Positions 1 to 6,819 of a DNA stretch of 64,000 nt are shown here, piece by piece. The notes beneath the pieces were generated by a model. The model did not search any database, was not told the origin of the DNA, and saw only the letters and a list, made by a program, of their open reading frames with translations. Position 1 is the first letter of the stretch; the number at the start of each line of letters is the position of its first letter. The DNA comes from Trichococcus shcherbakoviae (GTDB lineage: Bacteria; Bacillota; Bacilli; Lactobacillales; Aerococcaceae), in NCBI RefSeq assembly GCF_963666195.1, contig NZ_OY762653.1:496001-560000 (forward strand), written 5' to 3'. The position numbers and the translations under genes were made by a program.

Positions 1-5
1 TCAAA

Positions 6-13
6 CTCCTTTT
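6..13 (-). promoter_or_regulatory. Ribosome-binding site of a gene starting just off the left edge
   Basis: The minus strand reads AAAAGGAG followed by TTTGA and then the window ends, which is the layout of a strong ribosome-binding site five or more bases before a start codon. The gene lies outside the window, immediately downstream of the SCIFF peptide gene. By family knowledge the expected neighbour is the SCIFF radical SAM maturase, but none of its coding sequence is visible. Confidence 0.5.
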
Positions 14-28
14 TTGTCCATAAAATTG

Positions 29-65
29 CCGCCCGACTGGAATCAGTCGGACGGACTCTTTTTTA
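29..65. terminator. Stem-loop after the SCIFF peptide gene
   Basis: A ten-base stem with one mismatch (29-38 with 45-54) closes a six-base loop. On the plus strand a T-rich run follows, so it would terminate rightward reading from outside the window. On the minus strand it sits between the SCIFF peptide stop and the next ribosome-binding site with only a weak T tract, so it may act as a leaky terminator or RNA stabiliser that sets the ratio of peptide to downstream gene. That last role is inference. Confidence 0.5.
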
Positions 66-218
66 TTTCGCTGCTTGTTTAGGGTTCACACAGCTTTGGT
101 TGGCGATTCCGCAAGAAGTTTTGCATGCGGATTGGCAAGATGTTTGGCATGCTCCGCAGCCGCCATGTTTGGCAGTATCCTTCAGGTTGCGGGTGCTTAA
201 TGTTACGATTCTTTTCAT
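63..218 (-). CDS. SCIFF-type six-cysteine peptide (ranthipeptide precursor)
   Basis: A 51-residue peptide that begins MKRIVTLSTRNLK and carries six cysteines in its second half (C21, C24, C28, C32, C36, C43) in the order GGCGACQTSCQSACKTSC then NQSCVNP. This matches the SCIFF family (six cysteines in forty-five residues), ribosomally made peptides in which a radical SAM enzyme makes thioether bridges from the cysteines. An AGAGGAG ribosome-binding site sits eight bases before the ATG and a 17-bp-spaced promoter lies upstream. A further ribosome-binding site follows at the window edge, where the maturase gene is expected. SCIFF is known mainly from Clostridia, so its presence in a Lactobacillales-like genome is notable. 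The biological role of mature SCIFF is not known to me. Confidence 0.88.
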   Translation of the reverse strand: MKRIVTLSTRNLKDTAKHGGCGACQTSCQSACKTSCGIANQSCVNPKQAAK

Positions 219-287
219 AACGACATCTCCTCTGAAATAGGTTAAGGAAGCATATTGCTTGACAGAAAAATGCTCCCTTTGTGATTA

Positions 288-316
288 ATTTTACCAACAA
301 ATTGTTAGCCCGTCAA
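288..316 (-). promoter_or_regulatory. Promoter of the SCIFF peptide gene
   Basis: The minus strand has TTGACG (316-311), a 17-base spacer and TAAAAT (293-288), which is a near-consensus sigma-A promoter. Transcription would begin near 281, giving a leader of about 60 bases. Confidence 0.7.
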
Positions 317-388
317 TCTACCGACCTATCAGCATAGTGACCGTTTTTGTAAAAATCGTGATTCACCCAATAACTATCAAATTGTAAG

Positions 389-1861
389 TTAGTGAGCAAG
401 GGTTTCCTGTCGCATAATTTGGATATTTTTCGGAAGCTCATCAGCATCGCTGTAGACCTTTGTCCCCTTTTCCAATAGCGTATGGATTTGGCGGATAAAT
501 CCATTACTGATCCGTTCCCCAGGCACAAGCAAAGGAATTCCGGGCGGGTAGGCCCAGACGTATTCGGCTACCGTTTGCCCTATCGCGTTTTCAATCGGGC
601 AATCTATTTTTTCTGATTCCAAGGCCTGCCAGATTTCACATTGCTTTTCGGGTGATGCGAAAAATAATGTCCCGTCGCTCTGCAAGTGCTCCCCATTCAA
701 CGAGTCGAGCGTGCCGTCGACGGCCAACAGCGCATCCGCCAACGTAGCCATTGCTGCATCTGTATCGCAGACACTGGTCATCGCCAACGCATGATCGCCG
801 TATGCCATCTCCATTTCGATATGGTATTCGCTCCGCAACATTTCGGAAAGTTTCTGTCCGGTCAATCCAGTTCCTTGCGCCGAAATCAGGATTTTGCCTT
901 TGTCGAAGGCGAAAAAGGTTTTGTGAGCGCCAAGTCTGTCTTTGCCGTGGCAAAGCACCTTCAGATGCTGGAGCTGCTCCATTTTTTCCGAGAAGTCCGT
1001 TAATCTCTTATTGTAGTTTTCGAATAACTGCTCCCCTTCGTCCCGCAGCAATCGGAAACAGCTGTCGATTGAAGCCATCAGCACATAGGACGGCGAACTG
1101 CTTTCGAAGATGGCGAGTTGCCGGGCCATCTCTTCTGGTCTGACCAAGTCGCCGTTCAGATGGGCAAAGGAGGTCATCGTCAAAGAAGGCAAAGTCTTAT
1201 GCAGGCTCTGGATCACGATATCTGCGCCGAGTGCAGTCGCGCTGGTTGGGAAATGTTCCGAGTAGTTGAAATGTGAGCCGTGTGCCTCATCGATCATCAA
1301 CGGAATCCCTTGCGCATGACAGATATCGGCAATCGCCGCGATGTCACTGACCACCCCTTCGTACGTCGGTGAAGTCAAAACGACCAGCTGCGTGTCCGGA
1401 TGCTTTTTTAGCGTATCGGCGATGCTTGCTGTCGAAATGCCTCCGTGGATGCCGAATGTTTCATCCACTTCCGGCATCAGATAAACAACCTCCAATCCGA
1501 AAAGCTCGATGGCATGATAGACGGATTTGTGGCAATTGCGACCGATCGCAATCTTGCTGCCGCGTTTGGTAGCAGCGCGGATTCCCGCCAGCATGCCGCA
1601 GGTGCTGCCGTTCACGAGGTAGAATGAGCGTTTTGTGCCGTAGAAGTCTGCGATTTCTTCCATATATTCATTGATGATGCCGCTCGCGCCGTGCAGATTG
1701 TCGAAGCCGTCTATCTCTGTGATGTCGATGTTGTAAGGCAGATCTTTACCGAGCAGTGCAGTGTTCCGCTTATGCCCCGGCATGTGCATGGGGATGCTGT
1801 CGGACGCCGCATGTGCTTTCAGTCTGTCCAGCAAAGAAGGTTTCGTTGTATGTTTGTCCAT
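389..1861 (-). CDS. Orn/Lys/Arg decarboxylase family protein (PLP-dependent)
   Basis: A 490-residue fold-type I PLP decarboxylase of the short Gram-positive type, like Bacillus SpeA/YaaO. Visible signatures are MPGHKRN (about residue 27), the DEAHG motif (191-195) and the PLP lysine in SLHKT (K222). The reaction is decarboxylation of arginine, lysine or ornithine to the matching polyamine or diamine; the substrate cannot be read from sequence. I chose the ATG at 1861 because AAGGA lies eight bases upstream; a reading-frame extension to 1948 has no ribosome-binding site. An extended -10 element lies at 1899-1907. It is transcribed alone, with its own upstream terminator separating it from the SMP-30 gene. 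Confidence 0.88.
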   Translation of the reverse strand: MDKHTTKPSLLDRLKAHAASDSIPMHMPGHKRNTALLGKDLPYNIDITEIDGFDNLHGASGIINEYMEEIADFYGTKRSFYLVNGSTCGMLAGIRAATKRGSKIAIGRNCHKSVYHAIELFGLEVVYLMPEVDETFGIHGGISTASIADTLKKHPDTQLVVLTSPTYEGVVSDIAAIADICHAQGIPLMIDEAHGSHFNYSEHFPTSATALGADIVIQSLHKTLPSLTMTSFAHLNGDLVRPEEMARQLAIFESSSPSYVLMASIDSCFRLLRDEGEQLFENYNKRLTDFSEKMEQLQHLKVLCHGKDRLGAHKTFFAFDKGKILISAQGTGLTGQKLSEMLRSEYHIEMEMAYGDHALAMTSVCDTDAAMATLADALLAVDGTLDSLNGEHLQSDGTLFFASPEKQCEIWQALESEKIDCPIENAIGQTVAEYVWAYPPGIPLLVPGERISNGFIRQIHTLLEKGTKVYSDADELPKNIQIMRQETLAH

Positions 1862-1898
1862 AAGTGTGTCCTTTTCTTGATAATATAGTTCTGCCTTC

Positions 1899-1907
1899 AT
1901 TATAACA
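1899..1907 (-). promoter_or_regulatory. Extended -10 promoter of the decarboxylase gene
   Basis: The minus strand reads TGTTATAAT, an extended -10 box. No good -35 hexamer is seen, as is common for extended -10 promoters. The start point would fall about 30 bases before the ATG. Confidence 0.5.
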
Positions 1908-1929
1908 GAGGAAAAAAACATCCAGACGT

Positions 1930-1975
1930 AAAAAATGCCCGTTCTCACTCATTATCGTGAGAACAGGCATTTTTC
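1930..1975. terminator. Bidirectional terminator after the SMP-30 gene
   Basis: TGCC-GTTCTCAC pairs with GTGAGAAC-GGCA around an eight-base loop, flanked by A5 on the left and T5 on the right. It ends the SMP-30 transcript on the minus strand and lies just upstream of the decarboxylase promoter. Confidence 0.85.
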
Positions 1976-1988
1976 AGCATATATTGAT

Positions 1989-2840
1989 TTAATCCAGCTT
2001 CACGCGGAACAGCCCACCCGCCAATTCCTCTTCCGTCTCGCCGACTTTCGCAGTCGTGATGTAGAGATACTCCAGATCCTTGCCGCCCAGAGAGCAGGAA
2101 GTCGCATTCTTCACCGGCATCAGGATTTCTTCAAGCTTTTTGCCGGTCTCCGGATCCCATCTGCAGACTTTTCCGCCGCCGTATTGCGCCACCCAGATCA
2201 TGCCTTCCGGGTCCACGCACATGCCATCCGGATTGCTGCCGTCGGTGATCTCGACCACATATTTCTCGAAATTCGCTTCACCTGTTTTTGTGTCATAAGC
2301 ATAGCTGCCCACTTTCTTGGTCGGCGTGTCGATGAAATAGAGCGTCTTTCCATCCGGTGACCATCCCATACCGTTGGCCAACGTGAGGCCATCCAAAACT
2401 GTGCGGACCGTTCCGTCCTTTTCGATGGCATACAAAGCGGCCTCCCCTTCATAGGTGCCCTCATAACCCATCGTCCCGACAAGCAAGCGGCCTTGCGGAT
2501 CCAACTTCCCGTCGTTGTAGCGCATCCGTTCGTCATCGCGAGCCTTTGCCACCAGTTGCTTCTCCTTCGTCCGAGGGTCGATCCGGAAAATACCGTCCAT
2601 TTCGGCTTCCAGAATCATCCCATCCTGATCGAGCACGGCGCATCCGACCGGTCCATCGGTCAAATAGGTCCGCACCTCACCTGTTTCCGAATCGATGGCA
2701 TAGATCATGCAGTCTTCGATCGAAACGCAATAAAGCAAGCTGTTCTCCGCATCCCAATGCGGTCCTTCCAACAGAGTCGAACCTGCATAGAAAACCAGTT
2801 CCGGTTTCCTTACATTAGCCTGTTCGGATTTGTTTTCCAT
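1989..2840 (-). CDS. SMP-30/gluconolactonase family protein
   Basis: A 283-residue six-bladed beta-propeller of the SMP-30/gluconolactonase/LRE family, which hydrolyses sugar lactones with a bound divalent metal. Family metal ligands are apparent: the glutamate in LLEGPHWD near the N terminus, the asparagine in LANGMGWSPDG and the aspartate in NPDGMCVDPEG. The real substrate is unknown. The start at 2840 is favoured because AGGTGG lies six bases upstream; two earlier in-frame ATGs (2855, 2846) precede or touch that site. It is monocistronic, with a TTGGAA-17-TATACT promoter and a terminator at 1930-1975. Confidence 0.85.
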   Translation of the reverse strand: MENKSEQANVRKPELVFYAGSTLLEGPHWDAENSLLYCVSIEDCMIYAIDSETGEVRTYLTDGPVGCAVLDQDGMILEAEMDGIFRIDPRTKEKQLVAKARDDERMRYNDGKLDPQGRLLVGTMGYEGTYEGEAALYAIEKDGTVRTVLDGLTLANGMGWSPDGKTLYFIDTPTKKVGSYAYDTKTGEANFEKYVVEITDGSNPDGMCVDPEGMIWVAQYGGGKVCRWDPETGKKLEEILMPVKNATSCSLGGKDLEYLYITTAKVGETEEELAGGLFRVKLD

Positions 2841-2878
2841 CTTCATCCACCTCATATTCTTGTGTCGTTTATGGTTTC

Positions 2879-2907
2879 AGTATATAACAACAAAAAATGC
2901 ATTCCAA
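2879..2907 (-). promoter_or_regulatory. Promoter of the SMP-30 gene
   Basis: The minus strand shows TTGGAA (2907-2902), a 17-base spacer and TATACT (2884-2879). Confidence 0.7.
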
Positions 2908-2955
2908 TTGATTCGATTTTGTGGATAATTTTTGATATTTGGATGCCCGCGATTT

Positions 2956-2983
2956 TTTGTTCTCTCCTGAAAAATGCTATACT
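2956..2983 (+). promoter_or_regulatory. Promoter of the cyclodeaminase-family operon
   Basis: TTTGTT (2956-2961), a 16-base spacer and TATACT (2978-2983) preceded by TGC, an extended -10. It diverges from the SMP-30 promoter, so the 70 bases between the two could hold shared regulation. Confidence 0.55.
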
Positions 2984-3044
2984 TTATGTGACTGTTCGAG
3001 GGGAACAATTCTTCTGAACACATCTTGTCTAAAGGAGAATGGCT

Positions 3045-4049
3045 ATGGAAGATCGCAGTACGCTTCTGATCAATCAGAGCACCATCAAGGAATTATTGGA
3101 CATTGCGGATTTCAACAATCTCGTGCATCAGACATTTCAGGGACTCGGTGACGGCACAATCATCAACCCGACAAAATTGACGCTGGATCTGGGTGAAGCT
3201 GGCGGTTATCCTCCTAACGAAGGGTTCATGAACGCAATGCCGGCCTACATCGCCTCGCAGGATATCGCCGGCTTGAAATGGGTCGGGGGATTTTTGGGCG
3301 AACGCAAAGCTGCCGGACTGCCTTATATCACAGGGATGATTTTGTTGATCAATCCGCATCTCGGTACTTTCACCGCTGCACTCGAAGGCGCTTATATCAC
3401 CAATATGCGCACCGGGGCCCAGACCGCAAACGCATTGCGGTATTTACTCAAGAAACCGACCGTAACGATCGGCCTTTACGGAGCAGGGATGCAAGCCGGC
3501 ACTAATATCCGTGCAATAGCGGATCTGTTCGACATCACCGAATTAATCGTCTGGAACCACAGACGCAGCACGGCGGAAACATTTGCAAAAAAAATGCAGG
3601 AACACGTCAAAGGCGCCATCCGGGTCGTCGATGATCCCCAGGAAGCCAGTCAGGCTGAGGTCCTCATCACCGTCACGTCAGCGCAGACTCCCCTCATCAA
3701 AGCGGAATGGATCAAAAAAGGCACCATCATTTTTTCGATGGGTTCTTTCCAGGAAATCGAGGATGCACTCATTCTGAAGGCGGACAAGGTCATCGTTGAT
3801 CATGTGGATCAGGCTCTCCATCGCGGTGCTTTGAAGAAACTGACGGGTGAAGGAAAACTGTCCGAAAAAAATATTTTTGCAACTCTAGGCGAATTGGCGG
3901 TCGGAAAGAAAGATACCGGCGACCTTTCGCAGGACATCACCATCTGCATCCCGATTGGTACCGGAGCGATGGATGTCGCAATCGCCGGGGAAGTTTACCG
4001 AAGAGCACTGGAAAAAGGAATGGGCTACGCTTTTGATTTTGAAGCATAA
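3045..4049 (+). CDS. Ornithine cyclodeaminase / mu-crystallin family protein
   Basis: A 334-residue NAD(P)-dependent protein of the ornithine cyclodeaminase/mu-crystallin family. The Rossmann dinucleotide loop GLYGAGMQAG is near residue 148, and ITGMILLINPHLGTFTAAL and the TGAQTANALRYL segment are typical of the family. Members include ornithine cyclodeaminase (ornithine to proline plus ammonia), alanine dehydrogenase and cyclic ketimine reductases, and sequence alone does not decide. The start at 3045 sits seven bases after AGGAG; the ATG at 3039 is too close to it. The next gene follows after 27 bases, suggesting an operon. The decarboxylase nearby makes an amino-acid link plausible but unproven. 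Confidence 0.82.
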   Translation: MEDRSTLLINQSTIKELLDIADFNNLVHQTFQGLGDGTIINPTKLTLDLGEAGGYPPNEGFMNAMPAYIASQDIAGLKWVGGFLGERKAAGLPYITGMILLINPHLGTFTAALEGAYITNMRTGAQTANALRYLLKKPTVTIGLYGAGMQAGTNIRAIADLFDITELIVWNHRRSTAETFAKKMQEHVKGAIRVVDDPQEASQAEVLITVTSAQTPLIKAEWIKKGTIIFSMGSFQEIEDALILKADKVIVDHVDQALHRGALKKLTGEGKLSEKNIFATLGELAVGKKDTGDLSQDITICIPIGTGAMDVAIAGEVYRRALEKGMGYAFDFEA

Positions 4050-4076
4050 AAATAGGAACGAACAGGAGGGATTTTT

Positions 4077-4679
4077 ATGAATACCAACAACATCGAAAAA
4101 CAAAACAGCCACTTGGACTTGCAGGATCAAGCGGTGCAGGATATTTTCGCGCTTTATCAGGATTATCCGGAAGTGCCTTACGTTTCCAAAAAACGCGATA
4201 AGGAGGGTTGGCTGAACGCCGTCCGGATCGGGTCGGAACAGCTCGTACCCAAACGCAACATGGTCCGTTTTGAGGAAGATATCTTGCCGGGTCATCTGAT
4301 TCTGTTGTGGCGCATCCAGTTCGGCACGTTCACGAACGAGAGCGGCTATCCGAAATATTTCGAATACAACTACGGCATCAACGGCCCTCAAGCGTTGGAT
4401 GAGGTGATCGAAAAAGGCTATGCGGTGGAACTGTCGGCATCCGATTCGCTGGATCACCTGAACGCAGCCAGCCTAAAAGCCATCCTGAAACACTACGAAG
4501 TGGCCGGCTATTCCAAAATGAAGAAGCCGGAATTGATGGAAATCGCAAAACAGAAATTGAGCGAGGATCAGCTCGCCTCCCAGTTCCCGCTGAGGGGTTA
4601 CCGCATCACTCCTGCAGGAGAAGCGATCCTGGCAAAATATCCGGAAGTCGTCGACCGCCATCCGAAGAAGAAATATTGA
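4077..4679 (+). CDS. Hypothetical protein with SAP-like C-terminal segment
   Basis: A 200-residue soluble protein that I do not recognise as a named family. Residues 1-120 are mixed alpha/beta with a WRIQFGTFTNESGYPKYFE segment. Residues about 129-162 (LNAASLKAILKHYEVAGYSK then KKPELMEIAKQKL) have the leucine/lysine spacing of a SAP-type helix-extended loop-helix motif, which often binds nucleic acid. The tail is basic (RHPKKKY). AGGAGG lies nine bases before the ATG. It is co-directional with the cyclodeaminase-family gene, 27 bases downstream of it, and is followed by a strong terminator, so the two probably form an operon. The function is unknown. Confidence 0.75.
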   Translation: MNTNNIEKQNSHLDLQDQAVQDIFALYQDYPEVPYVSKKRDKEGWLNAVRIGSEQLVPKRNMVRFEEDILPGHLILLWRIQFGTFTNESGYPKYFEYNYGINGPQALDEVIEKGYAVELSASDSLDHLNAASLKAILKHYEVAGYSKMKKPELMEIAKQKLSEDQLASQFPLRGYRITPAGEAILAKYPEVVDRHPKKKY

Positions 4680-4689
4680 TGGACCACAA

Positions 4690-4728
4690 ACAAGCATCCA
4701 GAAATCGAATTCTGGATGCTTGTTTTGT
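4690..4728 (+). terminator. Terminator of the cyclodeaminase-family operon
   Basis: CAAGCATCCAGAA pairs perfectly with TTCTGGATGCTTG, followed by TTTTGT. Confidence 0.85.
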
Positions 4729-4736
4729 GCGCGTTT

Positions 4737-4870
4737 CTCCGCTGAGGAGTTGCTTCATCGGAGGTCAGTTGGCTAAATGGGTTCGGATCTCCGGCCAACG
4801 CAGCCAGACCGGAGATCGTTTGGCTGATTGCGGTCGTTCCTCCGGTGAATGCTGTCCCAACCGGAGCTGG
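4737..4870. repeat. Three-unit hairpin array, about 51-bp period
   Basis: CTCCG-type half palindromes start at 4737, 4789 and 4840, each closed some 20 bases later by CGGAG, giving three short hairpins at a 51-52-bp period with diverged loops and spacers. It sits between two converging terminators. It belongs to the same class as the arrays at 15996-16125 and 53955-54090. No open reading frame with a ribosome-binding site is seen here. Confidence 0.6.
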
Positions 4871-4889
4871 GATGACCCAAAAATTACCG

Positions 4890-4920
4890 AAAAAAAGAAC
4901 CTGATCCGAAGATCAGGTTC
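4890..4920 (-). terminator. Terminator of cold-shock gene 1
   Basis: GAACCTGATC and GATCAGGTTC form a perfect ten-base stem with a CGAA loop, followed on the minus strand by a run of Ts. The same sequence ends the second cold-shock gene. Confidence 0.88.
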
Positions 4921-4939
4921 CTATAAGTTTAATTTTGAA

Positions 4940-5140
4940 TTAAGCTTTGTTTACGTTTGTTGCTTGAGGTCCACGGTTACCTTCTTCGACGCTGAAAGTT
5001 ACTGCTTGTCCTTCTTCTAAAGATTTGAAACCTTCAGATTGGATAGCTGAGAAATGTACGAATACATCGTCTCCGTTTTCGCGTTCGATGAAGCCAAAAC
5101 CTTTGTCTGCGTTAAACCATTTTACTGTACCTTGTTCCAT
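4940..5140 (-). CDS. csp: Cold-shock protein, copy 1
   Basis: A 66-residue CspA-family OB-fold RNA/DNA-binding protein, starting [20 protein letters not shown] and holding both RNA-binding motifs (KGFGFI and DVFVHF). These proteins melt RNA structure in the cold and in rapid growth. The start at 5140 is set by AGGAGG ten bases upstream. A promoter at 5254-5282 implies a structured leader of about 107 bases, the usual site of cold-dependent control. It differs from copy 2 at only two residues (D12 for E, N64 for T), and leader segments and terminator are also shared, so a recent tandem duplication is likely. Confidence 0.95.
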   Translation of the reverse strand: MEQGTVKWFNADKGFGFIERENGDDVFVHFSAIQSEGFKSLEEGQAVTFSVEEGNRGPQATNVNKA

Positions 5141-5253
5141 AATTGAAAATCCTCCTCGTGCTATTGCACATATATCATACATTGTTGCTAACGCTACGGA
5201 TCGGAATTTTCGTAATGCAATTCTTTTCTCTAACCCAACAAAATGTTAAATTC

Positions 5254-5282
5254 ATTGTATCATGCTTAACTCAATAATGCAA
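5254..5282 (-). promoter_or_regulatory. Promoter of cold-shock gene 1
   Basis: The minus strand has TTGCAT (5282-5277), a 17-base spacer and TACAAT (5259-5254). The transcribed leader begins with a segment (CAATGAATTTAACATTTTGT) that is identical in the second copy. Confidence 0.75.
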
Positions 5283-5365
5283 ATCGAAATGGCAAATAAA
5301 TTCGCAATACCGCTACAATACCACAAAAATTCTTTTTTCCAACGCGCTCTTCTGGAATTTTTCGT

Positions 5366-5397
5366 CAAAAAAAGAACCTGATCCGAAGATCAGGTTC
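5366..5397 (-). terminator. Terminator of cold-shock gene 2
   Basis: The same ten-base stem and CGAA loop as at 4897-4920, followed on the minus strand by Ts. Confidence 0.88.
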
Positions 5398-5415
5398 CTA
5401 TAAGTTTAATTTGAA

Positions 5416-5616
5416 TTAAGCTTTAGTAACGTTTGTTGCTTGAGGTCCACGGTTACCTTCTTCGACGCTGAAAGTTACTGCTTGTCCTTCTTCTAAAGAT
5501 TTGAAACCTTCAGATTGGATAGCTGAGAAATGTACGAATACATCGTCTCCGTTTTCGCGTTCGATAAAACCAAAACCTTTTTCTGCGTTAAACCATTTAA
5601 CTGTACCTTGTTCCAT
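5416..5616 (-). CDS. csp: Cold-shock protein, copy 2
   Basis: A 66-residue CspA-family protein almost identical to copy 1 (E12 and T64 here). The start follows the same AGGAGG plus ten-base spacing. It has its own promoter and terminator, so the twins are separate transcription units and could respond differently through their leaders, which have diverged between the shared start and the ribosome-binding site. Confidence 0.95.
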   Translation of the reverse strand: MEQGTVKWFNAEKGFGFIERENGDDVFVHFSAIQSEGFKSLEEGQAVTFSVEEGNRGPQATNVTKA

Positions 5617-5727
5617 AATTGAAAATCCTCCTCGTGCGTTTTGCACTTTATGATACATTGTTGCTAACGTTACGAATCGGAATGTTTTGAAACAATTCTT
5701 TTCTGCGCTTCACAAAATGTTAAATTC

Positions 5728-5756
5728 ATTGTACCATGGATTTTTTGATTGTGCAA
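5728..5756 (-). promoter_or_regulatory. Promoter of cold-shock gene 2
   Basis: The minus strand has TTGCAC (5756-5751), a 17-base spacer and TACAAT (5733-5728), with the same downstream leader start as copy 1. Confidence 0.75.
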
Positions 5757-5791
5757 GCCCTATCCTCTTTTCTTGTAGTTTCAAATGAAAT

Positions 5792-5829
5792 AAAAAGAAG
5801 CAATCCTTTGTGGGATCGCTTCTCTCTTT
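5792..5829. terminator. Terminator of the small gene at 5834-6034
   Basis: GAAGC-ATCC pairs with GGAT-GCTTC around a six-base loop, with T runs on either strand. It serves the minus-strand gene. Confidence 0.75.
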
Positions 5830-5833
5830 TACT

Positions 5834-6034
5834 TTATTTTTTTTCTTTATCAAGAATTTCGGATATTTTTCTGTCGACATAATTTAAGCCCATACCCATG
5901 AAATATTCAGCCAAGTCTTCATCGCTGATATCTTTTACATCGTATCCGCCCTGTTTTCTTTTAGCGGCATACCCTTTTCTCATTTTTTCAAGCATGTCTT
6001 CAGGTAGCTCCACTTGGAATTTCTTCATTGTCAT
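5834..6034 (-). CDS. Small hypothetical protein, possibly ribbon-helix-helix-like
   Basis: A 66-residue charged protein starting MTMKKFQVELPEDMLEKM. The short beta-like start (KKFQVELP) followed by a helix is reminiscent of ribbon-helix-helix DNA-binding proteins, but I cannot assign it firmly. AGGAGG lies eight bases before the ATG, and a terminator follows closely, which supports a real monocistronic gene. Confidence 0.7.
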   Translation of the reverse strand: MTMKKFQVELPEDMLEKMRKGYAAKRKQGGYDVKDISDEDLAEYFMGMGLNYVDRKISEILDKEKK

Positions 6035-6262
6035 CGCAACCGCCTCCTATGTCGTTGTTAGCCTGAACGATCGGATAAGATAAAGATTCTTCCGCATTGT
6101 TCAGGTAACGCTTTCATTATACCCTTCTTTTCAAAATATATACAGAATTTTATGCAAGAAGCAGCAATATAATCGATAACTGTTATTCGAATATAGAAAA
6201 ACCCTTGAAGTGAGTGGCTTTTCCAACTCTTCATTCAAAAGATGTGACAGATACCTACATGA

Positions 6263-6487
6263 TTATCCTCTTTTCCGAGTTACCTAAGCCGATTCATCAA
6301 GATCCAGACCGAAACGCTGGTTAAGGAACTGCGCCGCAACAATGCCTGTATCCTGCTTAAGAATACCGGAACCCCGATCGAAATTATCAGCGAACAGATC
6401 GGTTACAGGAACGTCACATTCTTTTACCAGAAATTCAAGCAAGCCTATGATATGACGCCGCATGAATACCGGATGAGTCTGAATTGA
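6263..6487 (+). pseudogene. Remnant of an AraC-family regulator (C-terminal HTH)
   Basis: The frame from 6278 encodes SYLSRFIKIQTETLVKELRR, then ACILLKNTGTPIEIISEQIG, YRNVTFFYQKFKQAYDMTP and HEYRMSLN before a TGA. This is the second half of the AraC/XylS DNA-binding domain: YLSRxFK, the recognition turn and the FxxxFKxxYxMTPxxYR signature. There is a stop immediately upstream at 6260, no start codon with a ribosome-binding site, and no ligand-binding or first HTH segment, so it is a decayed fragment, left by deletion or by transfer. Confidence 0.75.
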
Positions 6488-6504
6488 CCTTGCATTTCCG
6501 GGCA

Positions 6505-6545
6505 TAAAAAAAATGACCGCGCTCCAACTAAGGAGGCGGTCTTCA
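6505..6545 (-). terminator. Terminator of the small basic protein gene
   Basis: GACCGC-CTCC pairs with GGAG-CGGTC with one mismatch, followed on the minus strand by a run of eight Ts. Confidence 0.75.
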
Positions 6546-6556
6546 TTATTATTGAC

Positions 6557-6766
6557 TTATTTTCTTTTTTTGAACAGATCCCAAATCGAGAAAGTGGCTT
6601 TTTTGTAAATCCGGTTATAGGCGGTCCTTTTGGCATCCCGGATGAGTCCCATCCCCTTTTTTCCATAGAACGGATTGGTTTTGCGCTTGATCGCCCGCTT
6701 CATCTTTCCGGTTGTCCTAGCCTTCAATGAACGTTTCAGGCTAGGTTTGCGCATCCCGAATTTCAT
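6557..6766 (-). CDS. Small very basic hypothetical protein
   Basis: A 69-residue protein rich in lysine and arginine, starting MKFGMRKPSLKRSLKARTTG and containing NPFYGKKGMGLIRDAKRTAY. Similar small basic proteins occur in Lactobacillales genomes and their phages, but I know no function. AAAGGA lies nine bases before the ATG. It lies 53 bases downstream of the DUF1541 lipoprotein gene and may be read from the same promoter, since no separate one is evident. Confidence 0.65.
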   Translation of the reverse strand: MKFGMRKPSLKRSLKARTTGKMKRAIKRKTNPFYGKKGMGLIRDAKRTAYNRIYKKATFSIWDLFKKRK

Positions 6767-6819
6767 AGTGACCAGTCCTTTCTTGCGTACAGGAATATTT
6801 CTGGATGTTCGATCAGAGG

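Noticed and set aside
79-300. A 73-codon minus-strand frame over the SCIFF gene
   Set aside because: It is another frame of the SCIFF region; the SCIFF frame has the ribosome-binding site, the promoter and the family cysteine pattern.
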